Source: Actinomadura physcomitrii
GTDB lineage: Bacteria > Actinomycetota > Actinomycetes > Streptosporangiales > Streptosporangiaceae
Direction of reading: 5' to 3'
Assembly: GCF_008923205.2 (NCBI RefSeq)
Contig: NZ_WBMS02000012.1
Coordinates: 35,381 to 99,380, forward strand
DNA length: 64,000 nucleotides
Numbering within the stretch: position 1 is the stretch's first letter; each line of letters starts with the position of its first letter. Below are positions 48,268-56,727 of the stretch, in pieces. The notes under the pieces were generated by a model. It was not told where the DNA came from and did no database searches. It was given only the letters and a program-made list of their open reading frames with translations. Position numbers and translations under genes: made by a program.

Positions 48268-49010
48268 ACGTACGACCGCCTCTCGTCCGGCGGGGGGATC
48301 TCCGCGCCTCGGTACTCGACGGGGATGCCGCCGAGCGGGTAGTCCTTGCGCTGCGGATGGCCGACCCAGTCGTCGGGCATCTCGATGCGGGTGAGCGCGG
48401 GGTGACCGTCGAAGACGATCCCGAAGAAGTCGTAGGTCTCGCGCTCGTGCCAGTCGCACGTCGGGTACACCGGCACCAGCGACGGGACGTGCGGGTCGGC
48501 GTCCGGGCAGGTCGCCTCCAGCCGGACGCGCCGGTTGTGGGTGATCGACAGCAGGTGCACGACCGCGTGCAGCTCGGCGCCCTCGTCCTTCGGGTAGTGC
48601 ACGCCGGACACGCCGGAGCACAGCTCGAAGCGCAGCGACGGCTCGTCCCGCATGGTGCGCGCGACCTCCAGGAGCCGCTCGCGCTTGACGACGAAGGTCA
48701 GCTCGCCGCGGTGCACGACGACGCGCTCGATCGCGTCGCCGAAGTCCGGCAGCGCGCGCTCCAGCTCGTCGGCGATCTCGTCGAACTCCCCGGCCTCGGC
48801 TGCGCCGCCGGGCCCGCCGTAGGGGCGCGGCGCGGTGACCTTGGGGCTCTGCCGGATGACCAGCCGCCCGTATCCGGAGGTGTCGCCGGTCGTCTTGGCG
48901 CCGAACATGCCGGTGCGGGCGATCGGCTGCTCGCGGCGCTCCTCCTCGGCCTGCGCGGGCAGCTGGTCGGCGCCCTGCTCGGCCCTCTGCTCAGGATTCT
49001 CGGAAGACAT
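48264..49010 (-). CDS. nuoC: NADH-quinone oxidoreductase subunit C
   Basis: 248 residues with a ~65-residue charged N-terminal extension. The signature [20 protein letters not shown] and [12 protein letters not shown] identify it. Its start directly abuts the nuoB stop. Confidence 0.96.
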
Positions 49011-49559
49011 CTAAACCGTTCCTTGTCCCAGCAGCGGAAGCTGGCGGCGCTGGGCCTCTTCCAGCTCGACGATCTGCTTCTTGCGCTGCGGGCCGAGCTT
49101 GGTGTTCTGGATCTTGTCGTGCAGCTTGAGGATCGCGTCCAGCAGCATCTCCGGCCGCGGCGGGCAGCCGGGCAGGTAGATGTCCACCGGGACGATGTGG
49201 TCGACGCCCTGCACCACCGCGTAGTTGTTGAACATGCCGCCGGACGAGGCGCACACGCCCATCGCGATGACCCACTTGGGCTCGGTCATCTGGTCGTAGA
49301 TCTGCCGCAGCACCGGGGCCATCTTCTGGCTTACCCGGCCCGCGACGATCATCAGGTCGGCCTGCCGCGGCGTCGCGGACGCGCGCTCCATCCCCCAGCG
49401 GGAGAAGTCGTGCCGCGGGTCGCCGGCCGCCATCATCTCGATCGCGCAGCACGCCAGGCCGAACGTCGCCGGCCACACCGAGCTCTTGCGCGCCCAGCCC
49501 GCGACCTGCTCGACCGTCGTCAGCAGGAACCCGCTCGGAAGCTTTTCCTCTAGACCCAT
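49011..49559 (-). CDS. nuoB: NADH-quinone oxidoreductase subunit B
   Basis: 182 residues, N2 cluster subunit with [39 protein letters not shown] and [18 protein letters not shown] 49559 was chosen by homology; upstream frame is open but non-homologous. It lacks the long tail of the second-cluster NuoB. Starts one base after the nuoA stop. Confidence 0.96.
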   Translation of the reverse strand: MGLEEKLPSGFLLTTVEQVAGWARKSSVWPATFGLACCAIEMMAAGDPRHDFSRWGMERASATPRQADLMIVAGRVSQKMAPVLRQIYDQMTEPKWVIAMGVCASSGGMFNNYAVVQGVDHIVPVDIYLPGCPPRPEMLLDAILKLHDKIQNTKLGPQRKKQIVELEEAQRRQLPLLGQGTV

Positions 49560-49560
49560 G

Positions 49561-49920
49561 TCAGTCCCACTCCAGACCGCCGCGGCGCCAGATGTAGGCG
49601 TAGGCGACGAGAACGGTGACGATGAAAAGGACCATCTCCACAAGGCCGAACATGCCCATGTGGTCGAAGGCGACGGCCCACGGGTACAGGAAGATGATCT
49701 CAATGTCGAAGACGATGAACAGCATCGCCGTCAGGTAGTACTTGACGGGGAACCGCCCGCCGCCGACCGGCTGCGGGGTCGGCTCGATGCCGCACTCGTA
49801 GGCGTCCAGCCGCGCGCGGTTCCAGCGCTTGGGACCGGTGAGCGAGGCCATCGCCACCGAGCCGACGGCGAAGACGGCGGCGAGCACTCCCAGCACGATG
49901 ATCGGAACATAGAGATCCAT
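49561..49920 (-). CDS. nuoA: NADH-quinone oxidoreductase subunit A
   Basis: 119 residues, three helices, with [20 protein letters not shown] and [20 protein letters not shown]. First gene of the 14-gene nuo operon, which continues through nuoN and the polyprenyl synthase. A Rex-like operator lies about 95 bp upstream. Confidence 0.96.
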   Translation of the reverse strand: MDLYVPIIVLGVLAAVFAVGSVAMASLTGPKRWNRARLDAYECGIEPTPQPVGGGRFPVKYYLTAMLFIVFDIEIIFLYPWAVAFDHMGMFGLVEMVLFIVTVLVAYAYIWRRGGLEWD

Positions 49921-50013
49921 GTCTCTACCGCCCCTCCTCGGTACGTACGACGCTGTACGGGGCGCGGGGTCCGGGGCCGGACCGGCGCGCCTCGGCGGCG
50001 TGCCCCTGCACAC

Positions 50014-50035
50014 GCTCGTGAAAATTCTCACGAGC
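50014..50035. promoter_or_regulatory. Candidate Rex operator upstream of nuoA
   Basis: GCTCGTGA-AAATTC-TCACGAGC has perfect 8-bp arms. Aligned to the Rex consensus TTGTGAA-N4-TTCACAA the core matches 11 of 14 fixed positions. A possible -10 (TAGGGT, 50051-50046 on the minus strand) lies just upstream, which puts the operator over the early transcribed region of nuoA-N, suited to repression when NADH/NAD+ is low. Confidence 0.55.
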
Positions 50036-50161
50036 ACGGGTCGCCACCCTAGCCAAGGTGATCAATAGCACTCCCCTCAGGGGGTCGGGTAATGCACTGT
50101 AGTCCGCTCACCTGCGACTTCGCGGCGAACAGCGATTTACGCGGGAGCATCCGGAACCAGT

Positions 50162-51418
50162 TCATGCCGCCGGCGCCGCCTTCTGCATCGCGTTGATGAC
50201 CCGGTCCATCGCGTCGCCGCCCTTCGGGTCGGTCAGGTTGGCGAGCAGCTTGAGGGTGAACCGCATGAGGGTGGGGTGCGGCAGGCCGTGCGAGGTCAGG
50301 AACTTCATGATCCGCGGGTCGCCGATGGCCTGCACGAACACGCGGGCCAGCGTGAAGTAGCCGCCGTGCTCGTCCTTCAGGATCCGCGGGTACTCGTAGA
50401 GCGTCCGCTCGCGCTGCGCCGGGGTGCGGCGGGCGAGCGCCTGCACCATGATGTCGGCGGCCAGCCGGCCGGACTCCAGCGCGTAGTCGATGCCCTCGCC
50501 GTTGAACGGGTTGATCATGCCGCCGGCGTCGCCGACCAGCAGCATCCCGCGGGTGTAGTGCGGCTGCCGGTTGAAGCCCATCGGCAGCGCCGCGCCGCGG
50601 ATCTTCGAGGTCGCGTGCTCCTCGTCGAACTGCCAGTCCTCCGGCATCTGCGCGCACCAGCGCCGCATCATGCCCCGGTAGTCGACGTTCTGGAACGCCT
50701 TGCTGGTGTTGAGCAGGCCGAGCCCGACGTTGGACGTGCCGTCGCCGACGCCGAACACCCAGCCGTAGCCGGGGAGCAGCCGCTCGCCGTCCCACAGTTC
50801 GAGCCACGCCTCCATGTACTCGTCGTCGTGGCGCGGCGTCCGGAAGTAGCGCCGGACGGCGACGCCCATGGGCCGGTCCTCGCGGCGGCGCAGGCCCATC
50901 GCCAGCGACAGCCGGGTCGAGTTGCCGTCGGCGGCGACGACCAGCGGCGCGTGGAACTCGGCGTCCTCGCCCTCGTAGGTGGCGGTGACGCCCTTGATGC
51001 GGTCGGTGCGCTCGTCCACGATCGGGCCGGTCACGGTGCAGCCCTGCAGCAGCCGGGCGCCGGCCTTCGCGGCGTGCTCGGCGAGCAGCTGGTCGAGGTC
51101 GGTGCGCTTGCGGACCAGGCCGAAGTCGGGGAAGCTCGCGAGCTCCGGCCAGGGCAGCTCGACCTTGACGCCGCCGCCGTAGATGCGCAGCCCCTTGTTG
51201 CGCCCCCAGCCGGGGTCGTTGATGTCGACGCCCATCCCGATGAGCGCCCGGACGGCGCGCGGGGTGAGCCCGTCGCCGCAGATCTTGTCGCGCGGGAAGG
51301 TGGCCTTCTCCAGCAGGAGCACGTCCAGCCCGGCCTGCGCGAGCCAGTAGGCGGTCGACGATCCGGCGGGGCCTGCCCCGACGACGATCACGTCCGCGTG
51401 TCGGGTGGAGTCGGTCAC
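50162..51418 (-). CDS. menJ: Geranylgeranyl reductase family protein, probable menaquinone reductase
   Basis: 418-residue flavoprotein. FAD-binding VIVVGAGPAGSSTAYWLAQAG at the N-terminus, FPRDKICGDGLTPRAVRAL near 40-60, and the second FAD motif LLVGDAGGMINPFNGEGIDY near 295. The family hydrogenates isoprenoid chains; in mycobacteria the MenJ member saturates one unit of the menaquinone tail. Its position between menG and nuoA and a Rex-type palindrome 24 bp before the start fit this. GTG 51418 with AGAGGA ribosome binding site. An archaeal-lipid-type or chlorophyll-type reductase role is not expected here. Confidence 0.85.
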   Translation of the reverse strand: MTDSTRHADVIVVGAGPAGSSTAYWLAQAGLDVLLLEKATFPRDKICGDGLTPRAVRALIGMGVDINDPGWGRNKGLRIYGGGVKVELPWPELASFPDFGLVRKRTDLDQLLAEHAAKAGARLLQGCTVTGPIVDERTDRIKGVTATYEGEDAEFHAPLVVAADGNSTRLSLAMGLRRREDRPMGVAVRRYFRTPRHDDEYMEAWLELWDGERLLPGYGWVFGVGDGTSNVGLGLLNTSKAFQNVDYRGMMRRWCAQMPEDWQFDEEHATSKIRGAALPMGFNRQPHYTRGMLLVGDAGGMINPFNGEGIDYALESGRLAADIMVQALARRTPAQRERTLYEYPRILKDEHGGYFTLARVFVQAIGDPRIMKFLTSHGLPHPTLMRFTLKLLANLTDPKGGDAMDRVINAMQKAAPAA

Positions 51419-51441
51419 GGCGTTCCTCTTTAGCTCGTTCG

Positions 51442-51461
51442 CTTGTGAAGTACTTCACAAG
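51442..51461. promoter_or_regulatory. Rex operator (ROP) upstream of menJ
   Basis: CTTGTGAAGTACTTCACAAG is a perfect 20-bp palindrome matching the published Rex consensus TTGTGAA-N4-TTCACAA at every fixed position. A -10-like TAGACT (minus strand, 51479-51474) lies just upstream, so binding would overlap the transcription start. Rex is a redox-sensing repressor released by high NADH/NAD+. Confidence 0.8.
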
Positions 51462-51556
51462 GATCCGGTGGGGAGTCTATTCCTTTATCACGACCGGTGG
51501 GTACTTCTGGGCCGGTTCTGTTTTGGACCGGTCCCGGACCCGCCGGGCGAGGACGA

Positions 51557-52258
51557 TCAGCCGGGGTTGATCGCATGGTGCATCGCCGCGACCCCGAAGG
51601 TGAGGTCGCGCCAGCGCACCTTCGTCCAGCCCGCGTCCAGCACGAGCCGCGCCAGCCCCGCCTGGTCGGGCCAGGCGAGCGTCGACTCGGCGAGGTAGCG
51701 GTAGGAGTCGGGGTTGGAGCTGACCCGGGCCAGCAGGGGCAGCCCGTACTTCAGGTGCGCCTTGTGGCCGAGCGCCAGCAGCGCGTTCGGCGGATGGCTG
51801 ACCTCGCAGATCAGCAGCCGCCCGCCGGGCCTCGCCACCCGCCGCAGCTCGCGCAGCGCCCGCCCGGTGTCGGCGACGTTGCGCAGCCCGAACGAGATCG
51901 TCACCGCGTCGAACGAGCCGTCCTTGAACGGCAGCCGCAGCGCGTCGCCCGCCGCGAAGCTCAGCCGCGGCACGCCCGCCTGCCGGCGCACCCCCACCCG
52001 CAGCATGCCGAGGGAGAAGTCGCAGGCCACGGTCTGCGCGCCCGCCTGCGCGAACGGCACCGAGGACGTCCCCGTCCCGGCCGCGAGGTCGAGGATCCGC
52101 TCGCCCGGCCGCGCGTCCAGCGCCCGGACGGCCGCCCGCCGCCAACTCCGGTCCCGCCCGCCCGTCATCAGCGTGTTCAGCAGGTCGTACCGCTCGGCGG
52201 TGCCGTCGAACATCGCCGCGACGTCGGCGGGCTTCTTGTCCAGGGAGGCGCGGGTCAT
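51557..52258 (-). CDS. menG: Demethylmenaquinone methyltransferase (MenG/UbiE)
   Basis: 233-residue SAM-dependent methyltransferase that completes menaquinone. UbiE signatures: [20 protein letters not shown] at the N-terminus, SAM motif [19 protein letters not shown] near 55-73, [20 protein letters not shown] near 118-137. It is 138 bp upstream of menJ on the same strand. Together with the polyprenyl synthase beyond nuoN it frames the nuo operon with menaquinone genes. Confidence 0.93.
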   Translation of the reverse strand: MTRASLDKKPADVAAMFDGTAERYDLLNTLMTGGRDRSWRRAAVRALDARPGERILDLAAGTGTSSVPFAQAGAQTVACDFSLGMLRVGVRRQAGVPRLSFAAGDALRLPFKDGSFDAVTISFGLRNVADTGRALRELRRVARPGGRLLICEVSHPPNALLALGHKAHLKYGLPLLARVSSNPDSYRYLAESTLAWPDQAGLARLVLDAGWTKVRWRDLTFGVAAMHHAINPG

Positions 52259-52314
52259 GGGCCCAGCCTATTGCCCGCCGCGACCGCGCCGATGGGGCGC
52301 CCGTAAGGAACGGG

Positions 52315-52554
52315 TTACGCGTCCTCGCGGGTCTTCGCGCGCTGGAACTTCTCGCGCTGGGCGCTCAGCCCGGTGGTCACCGCGGCCGACATCCGGTCGC
52401 GCTGCCCCGACAGCAGGACGAAGCTGACGATGCCGCTGATCAGCAGCGCCAGCAGCAGGAGCAGGAACCCGCGGGCCCCGAACAGCGCGAGCACACCGGC
52501 CGTGGCGGCGAAGATCGCCAGCCGGCCGGCGGTGTAAAGCAGTACGGAACGCAT
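52315..52554 (-). CDS. DUF4229-type small membrane protein
   Basis: 79 residues with two hydrophobic helices (LYTAGRLAIFAATAGVLALF, GFLLLLLALLISGIVSFVLL) and a basic C-terminal helix. Matches the small actinobacterial DUF4229 pattern. Often adjacent to menaquinone genes in actinomycetes; function unknown. 56 bp before menG. Confidence 0.8.
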   Translation of the reverse strand: MRSVLLYTAGRLAIFAATAGVLALFGARGFLLLLLALLISGIVSFVLLSGQRDRMSAAVTTGLSAQREKFQRAKTREDA

Positions 52555-52599
52555 GACCCTCCGAGATTACCCCGGGGTGCAGGTGATCTTTCCCGGGGG

Positions 52600-53565
52600 T
52601 CAGCGGAGGACGTCGAGGAAGAGGGCGGGGTCGACGTTGCCGCCGGACAGGACGGAGACATAGGTGCGGCCCGCGGGCAACTCGTCGCGGTGGTGGAGGA
52701 AGGCGGCGGTGGCGACGGCGCCGGCGGGCTCGGCGATCAGGCGGGCCTCGCGGGCGAGGCTGCGCATGGTGCCGCGGATCTCGTCCTCGGTGACCGCGAC
52801 CATGCCGTCGACGTGCGCCCGCATGTGCGCGAACGGCAGGTCGCCGACGCGCTGGACGCGCAGGGCGTCGGCGATGGTGCGGCCGGTCTTCTCGGCGTCC
52901 CAGGTGACGGGGCGGCCCGCGCGCATGGAGTCGCGGGCGTCGGCGGCCAGCTCGGGCTCGACGCCGATCACCTTCGCCTCGGGGCGCAGCGCCTTCACGG
53001 CGGCGGCGACGCCGGAGATCAGCCCGCCGCCGCTGACCGGGACGAGCACGACGTCCACGTCCGGGCGGTCCTGGACGATCTCCAGCCCGGCGGTGCCCTG
53101 GCCGGCGATGATCCGCGCGTCGTCGTAGGGCGGGACGAGCGTGAAGCCGTGCGCGGCGGCGAGCTTGGCCGCGGTCTCCGCGCGGGCCTCGGCGGTCGGC
53201 TCGACGTAGACGATCTCGGCGCCGAGCGCGATGCACGCGTCCACCTTCACGCCCGGGGTGGTGTGCGGCATGACCAGCACGGCGGGGACGCCGAGCGCGC
53301 GGGCGGTGTAGGCGACGGCCTGCGCGTGGTTGCCGCTGGAGTGCGTGACGACGCCGCGCTCGCGCTGCTCCTCGGGCAGGGCCGAGATGGTCGCGTACGC
53401 GCCGCGCAGCTTGAACGCCCCGATCGGCTGCAGGGACTCGGCCTTCACCAGCAGCGCCGGGTCGTCGCCGGTCCCGGGGAACGGGACGAGCGGCGTGCGC
53501 AGGGTGACGCCGGCGAGGCGTTCGGCGGCGTGCTCGATCTCCGGCAGCGAAACAAGATCGGACAT
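52600..53565 (-). CDS. Threonine/serine dehydratase (PLP fold type II)
   Basis: 321 residues, catabolic-type threonine ammonia-lyase without a C-terminal ACT domain. PLP-Lys in PIGAFKLRGAY (near 50), SSGNHAQAVAYTARALGVPA, the phosphate loop SGGGLISGVAAAVKAL, and C-terminal VLSGGNVD. The product is 2-oxobutyrate from threonine; serine use is possible. ATG 53565 fits homology; GTG two codons upstream is an alternative. Not obviously linked to the neighbouring respiratory genes. Confidence 0.9.
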   Translation of the reverse strand: MSDLVSLPEIEHAAERLAGVTLRTPLVPFPGTGDDPALLVKAESLQPIGAFKLRGAYATISALPEEQRERGVVTHSSGNHAQAVAYTARALGVPAVLVMPHTTPGVKVDACIALGAEIVYVEPTAEARAETAAKLAAAHGFTLVPPYDDARIIAGQGTAGLEIVQDRPDVDVVLVPVSGGGLISGVAAAVKALRPEAKVIGVEPELAADARDSMRAGRPVTWDAEKTGRTIADALRVQRVGDLPFAHMRAHVDGMVAVTEDEIRGTMRSLAREARLIAEPAGAVATAAFLHHRDELPAGRTYVSVLSGGNVDPALFLDVLR

Positions 53566-53777
53566 GGTCACGAGGGTATGGGGTGGCCCGCGCGGGCCGA
53601 TAACGGGCGCGGACGGCGGGTCGCGGCCGCGGCGCCGCGTCACCGGACGGCCATCGGCCTGTCAAGGAGGGGTTGCCGGCGTGACACGGCAGGTCAAGTG
53701 TGGTGTGCGAGGCCCCAGTGACCGAGGGTGCGAGCACCGACCGTCATCGCTCCTGCTCGGCGAACTACGGAGCGTGA

Positions 53778-53792
53778 TGTTTTCCGAAAACA
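53778..53792. promoter_or_regulatory. Palindrome TGTTTTCCGAAAACA upstream of BldC-like gene
   Basis: Perfect 7-bp arms around a single central base. AT-rich and isolated in GC-rich DNA, it is likely a binding site for a dimeric regulator, located 80-94 bp before the gene. Confidence 0.5.
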
Positions 53793-53819
53793 AGGGAGAA
53801 ATCGGTCTTGACCCGCCAC

Positions 53820-53832
53820 ACTGTTAAACAGT
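53820..53832. promoter_or_regulatory. Palindrome ACTGTTAAACAGT upstream of BldC-like gene
   Basis: Perfect 6-bp arms around a central A, 40 bp before the start codon, close to where a promoter -10 would lie. It could be an autoregulatory operator. Confidence 0.5.
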
Positions 53833-53871
53833 CCACCCGCGCCGAGAGCGGGACAAAGGGGGAGAGAAAAC

Positions 53872-54075
53872 GTGGAGAGCACGAGCGAGCGCCTGCTGAC
53901 CCCAGGGGAAGTCGCCGCCCTCTTCCGGGTCGATCCGAAGACGGTCACCCGGTGGGCAGCGGCCGGCCGGATCAGCAGCATCCGCACTCCCGGCGGCCAC
54001 CGCCGGTTCCGGGAGTCCGAGGTCCACGCGCTGCTGCGCGGGGAAGAGCCGGTCGCGGAGCACTCGGTCCACTGA
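53872..54075 (+). CDS. bldC: BldC-like MerR-type developmental regulator
   Basis: 67 residues, a lone winged-helix of MerR type: LLTPGEVAALFRVDPKTVTR, WAAAGRISSIRTPGGHRRFR, ESEVHALL. This closely follows Streptomyces BldC, which binds direct repeats in DNA as a head-to-tail oligomer and controls the onset of development. GTG 53872 has a strong ribosome binding site. The two palindromes upstream suggest regulation by a dimeric factor. Confidence 0.9.
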   Translation: MESTSERLLTPGEVAALFRVDPKTVTRWAAAGRISSIRTPGGHRRFRESEVHALLRGEEPVAEHSVH

Positions 54076-54178
54076 CGCACGGGGGCCCGCCCCCCGCCTC
54101 GGAACCGCCCGGACCGCCGCCCCGCCGCGGCCGGTCCACCAGCCCGGGCGCCCGAGGCCGTGCGGTGGCCCGGCACGG

Positions 54179-54463
54179 CTACTCCTCCGCCTCGCCGTCC
54201 CGCCACTCCTCGAACCGGCGCGCCAGCTCGGCGTCCTCGTCCCGCCAGCGGCGCCGCCTGTCCTCCAGCTCCTGCTCGGTCAGCGACTGCCCGAGGAGCC
54301 GGTCGTAGTCCGGATCGCCGGGCCCGATCTCCACATAGGCGTCGGCGATGATCCGCCCGTTCCGCTCCCGATCCGCGTCCGACCCGCCGTCCGCTGACCC
54401 GTCGTCGGCGAGGACGCTGTGGGGCACCCGGAGCGTGCCGTCGGGGAGCCGGATCACGTACAT
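54179..54463 (-). CDS. Small acidic protein, unknown
   Basis: 94 residues: short beta start (MYVIRLPDGTLRVPHSVLAD), then a charged segment with helical Glu/Arg-rich C-terminus (LEDRRRRWRDEDAELARRFE). Strongly acidic overall. It lies 47 bp downstream of the metallopeptidase gene on the same strand, so it may be co-expressed and could be a partner or immunity protein. No family recognised. Confidence 0.6.
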   Translation of the reverse strand: MYVIRLPDGTLRVPHSVLADDGSADGGSDADRERNGRIIADAYVEIGPGDPDYDRLLGQSLTEQELEDRRRRWRDEDAELARRFEEWRDGEAEE

Positions 54464-54510
54464 CGTCGATCACCCTCGGAGTCCATCGCCTTCGCCGGCA
54501 TCACGGTGTC

Positions 54511-55509
54511 CTAGATGCCGTATCTGCGGTTGAAGAAGAGCATGACTTCCAATGCCGTCCTGATGTTGCCGGCGAGCATATCCACCAGCGCGGGCCGCTG
54601 CCGGGAGGAGATCGCGGCGAACGCGTCGGCGAAGAACTCGCGCCGGCCGAGCGCGTCGGGCTGCCGGTGGAAGTCGCTGGCCAGGTGCGGGCGGCACAGC
54701 TCGTACAGCTCCCGGAAGGCCGGGCTGTCGGAGGTCCAGCCGCCGGACTCGCCGTCGATGTCGTCGAGCGCGTGCCCGACCTCGTGCAGCATCACGTCCG
54801 GGGTCGGCGACGGCCGGTCCCCCACGATGATCTTGCGGTCGCCGTAGGCGCCGGCGCAGATGTCCCAGGTCGCGCGGCCGGACGGCAGCGGACGGTCGCG
54901 CAGGTGGCCCATGTCGTCGAGCTGCGGGACGCCGCCGGGCCCGACGTAGATGCCGTCGAGGCCGCCCGCGAGCTTCTCCTTGAGCGGCTCCGGCAGTGAC
55001 GCGAGGCTGTCGACGGCCCTGATCACCTCCGGCGTCGGCGGGCCCTGCCGCGCGTCCCACTGCCGGTACAGCACGCTCTCCAGCACGCCGCAGTGCCGCC
55101 GCCCGTCGGCCGCGTGCGGCATGCCCGGCGGGTACGGCTCGACGCGCAGCGCGTCGTCGAGCTCGAAGTCGCTCCACGCGTAGTCGGAGGGGCGGGGACG
55201 GGGCGCGCCGCGCCGCCCGTACCGTCCGGGTGCTTTGGTGATCTCGGCGGCCTCCGGGCGGTCGGTGCCGGGGGCGAGCGCGAAGTCGTCGTCGCGGCCG
55301 GCCTTGCGGAACCGGCCGAACCGGTCGCGGGGCTGGTTGCTGCGCGGCCGCAGATGCCCGGGCTCGAGGCGGCGCCCCGGGTCGGGCGGCGACGGCGCGT
55401 ACGCCGCGTCGTCCCCGCGGGCCGCGCCGTCCCCGCGCAGCGCCGAGCCCCGGGGCGCCTCCCGATTCCTGAGCTCCCGGGACTTGCGGTGGATGCCTTT
55501 GAAGCGCAT
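54511..55509 (-). CDS. Zinc metallopeptidase, anthrax lethal factor-like (ATLF) fold
   Basis: 332 residues. The N-terminal ~100 are Arg/Gly/Pro-rich and unstructured. The catalytic half has HEVGH in MLHEVGHALDD (near 242-250), preceded by GDRKIIVGD and followed by EFFADAFAA, where the Glu or Asp would be the third zinc ligand. This arrangement is that of ATLF peptidases, which occur as toxin domains in polymorphic toxin systems. No signal peptide is seen, and no T7SS leader (WxG/LxG) is obvious. A housekeeping cytoplasmic peptidase is an alternative. Confidence 0.7.
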   Translation of the reverse strand: MRFKGIHRKSRELRNREAPRGSALRGDGAARGDDAAYAPSPPDPGRRLEPGHLRPRSNQPRDRFGRFRKAGRDDDFALAPGTDRPEAAEITKAPGRYGRRGAPRPRPSDYAWSDFELDDALRVEPYPPGMPHAADGRRHCGVLESVLYRQWDARQGPPTPEVIRAVDSLASLPEPLKEKLAGGLDGIYVGPGGVPQLDDMGHLRDRPLPSGRATWDICAGAYGDRKIIVGDRPSPTPDVMLHEVGHALDDIDGESGGWTSDSPAFRELYELCRPHLASDFHRQPDALGRREFFADAFAAISSRQRPALVDMLAGNIRTALEVMLFFNRRYGI

Positions 55510-55634
55510 CAGGCTCCTCTGTCAGCGGGGCCCGCGGAGTCGCCGAGCGAGAGGGCCCCCGAGGCAGGGTAAGCCGCAACCCGACTCGGCGTCATCCCCG
55601 CGAGTCACCACGGAACGGGCGGGCGCGGATGTGC

Positions 55635-55675
55635 GAGGACCGCGGCGCCCCGCCGGTGCGGTGGCCGCGGTCCTC
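55635..55675 (-). terminator. Stem-loop terminator after the cytochrome c maturation operon
   Basis: GAGGACCGCGGC (55635-55646) pairs perfectly with GCCGCGGTCCTC (55664-55675), a 12-bp stem about 50 bp past the ccsB stop. Confidence 0.7.
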
Positions 55676-55724
55676 ATTGACCTGCTCGTGTGACGTGCTC
55701 GATGACGTGCCCTGGGGCGTGCGC

Positions 55725-56723
55725 TCAGGCGTAGGAGTGCATGCCCGAGAACATGTAGTTGACGCCGAAGAAGTTGAACAGCAGGCAGCCGAAGCCGATC
55801 AGCGACAGGATCGCCGCCTTGCGGCCCCGCCATCCGGCCGTCGCGCGCGCGTGCAGGTAGGCGGCGTAGACGATCCAGGTGACGAAGGACCAGACCTCCT
55901 TGGGGTCCCAGCCCCAGTACCGGCCCCACGCCTCGTCGGCCCAGATGGCGCCCATGATGATGGCGGCCGTCCAGATCGGGAACGCGAACATCGTCACCCG
56001 CATCGACAGCCGGTCGAGGTCGGCTGCGGACGGGACGCGCGACAGCATCCCGCCGCCCACCCCGGCCTCGCTCGTCTCCGCGCGGGCCTTCAGCAGGTAC
56101 AGGATGGTCGCGGCGCCCGCCACCGTGAACGAGCCGGTCGCGATGATCGCGGCGGTGACGTGGATCGCGATCCAGTAGGAGTTCAGCGCCGGGCTGACCG
56201 GGCCGGCCGAGTCGTACAGCCAGATGTTGTCGATGCCGAGCGCGATCACCACGGCGGCCATCACGAACGCGCCGAGGAACCGCGCCTTGTAGCGCAGCGC
56301 CACGATCATGAACGCGGTCACGGCGGCGAACGACAGCGCCGTCATGAACTCGTACATGTTGCCCCACGGCCAGCGGTGCTCCGCCAGCCCGCGGGTGACC
56401 AGGATGCCGAGGTGCGACGCCCAGCCGAGCACGTTCAGCACGACCGCGAGCCGCGCCCAGTCGACGCTCTGGCGCTCCGCCCCGGCGTCGTCGGACGCGG
56501 CCGGCCCGGCGTCCGCGGACGCCTCGGCCTTATCGACGGTCTCGACGGTCTCGGCGCCGGCGGCGCCGACGAGCACCTTCGCCTCGGCCCGCTCCTCGGC
56601 CACCGCCGCGGAGCGGCGGCCGAAGCCGAGATCGGCCGCGTAGGCGACCAGCGCGACGATGTACATCACCACGGTGGTCAGCATGAGCTTGTCGCTCAGG
56701 TTCGCGAGGTCGGCGTTGCTCAC
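55725..56723 (-). CDS. ccsB: Cytochrome c maturation protein CcsB (heme handling, system II)
   Basis: 332 residues, multi-pass. The heme-binding WWD motif is present as WGRYWGWDPKEVWSFVTW (near 265-282), and conserved His flank it. Acts with ResB to move heme across the membrane and attach it to apocytochromes. A ~60-residue charged loop (~38-95) is inserted after the first helix. GTG 56723 was chosen because GGAGTGACGAG precedes it. Five bases separate it from resB. Confidence 0.92.
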   Translation of the reverse strand: MSNADLANLSDKLMLTTVVMYIVALVAYAADLGFGRRSAAVAEERAEAKVLVGAAGAETVETVDKAEASADAGPAASDDAGAERQSVDWARLAVVLNVLGWASHLGILVTRGLAEHRWPWGNMYEFMTALSFAAVTAFMIVALRYKARFLGAFVMAAVVIALGIDNIWLYDSAGPVSPALNSYWIAIHVTAAIIATGSFTVAGAATILYLLKARAETSEAGVGGGMLSRVPSAADLDRLSMRVTMFAFPIWTAAIIMGAIWADEAWGRYWGWDPKEVWSFVTWIVYAAYLHARATAGWRGRKAAILSLIGFGCLLFNFFGVNYMFSGMHSYA

Positions 56724-56727
56724 CTCG

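Larger units (their letters stand above)
53566..53871. promoter_or_regulatory. Region between threonine dehydratase and BldC-like gene with two palindromes
   Basis: 306 bp between divergent genes. It contains the palindromes TGTTTTC-C-GAAAACA (53778-53792) and ACTGTT-A-AACAGT (53820-53832) within 100 bp of the BldC-like start, a TTGACC -35-like hexamer at 53808-53813, and the ribosome binding site GGGGGAGAG before 53872. Confidence 0.5.
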
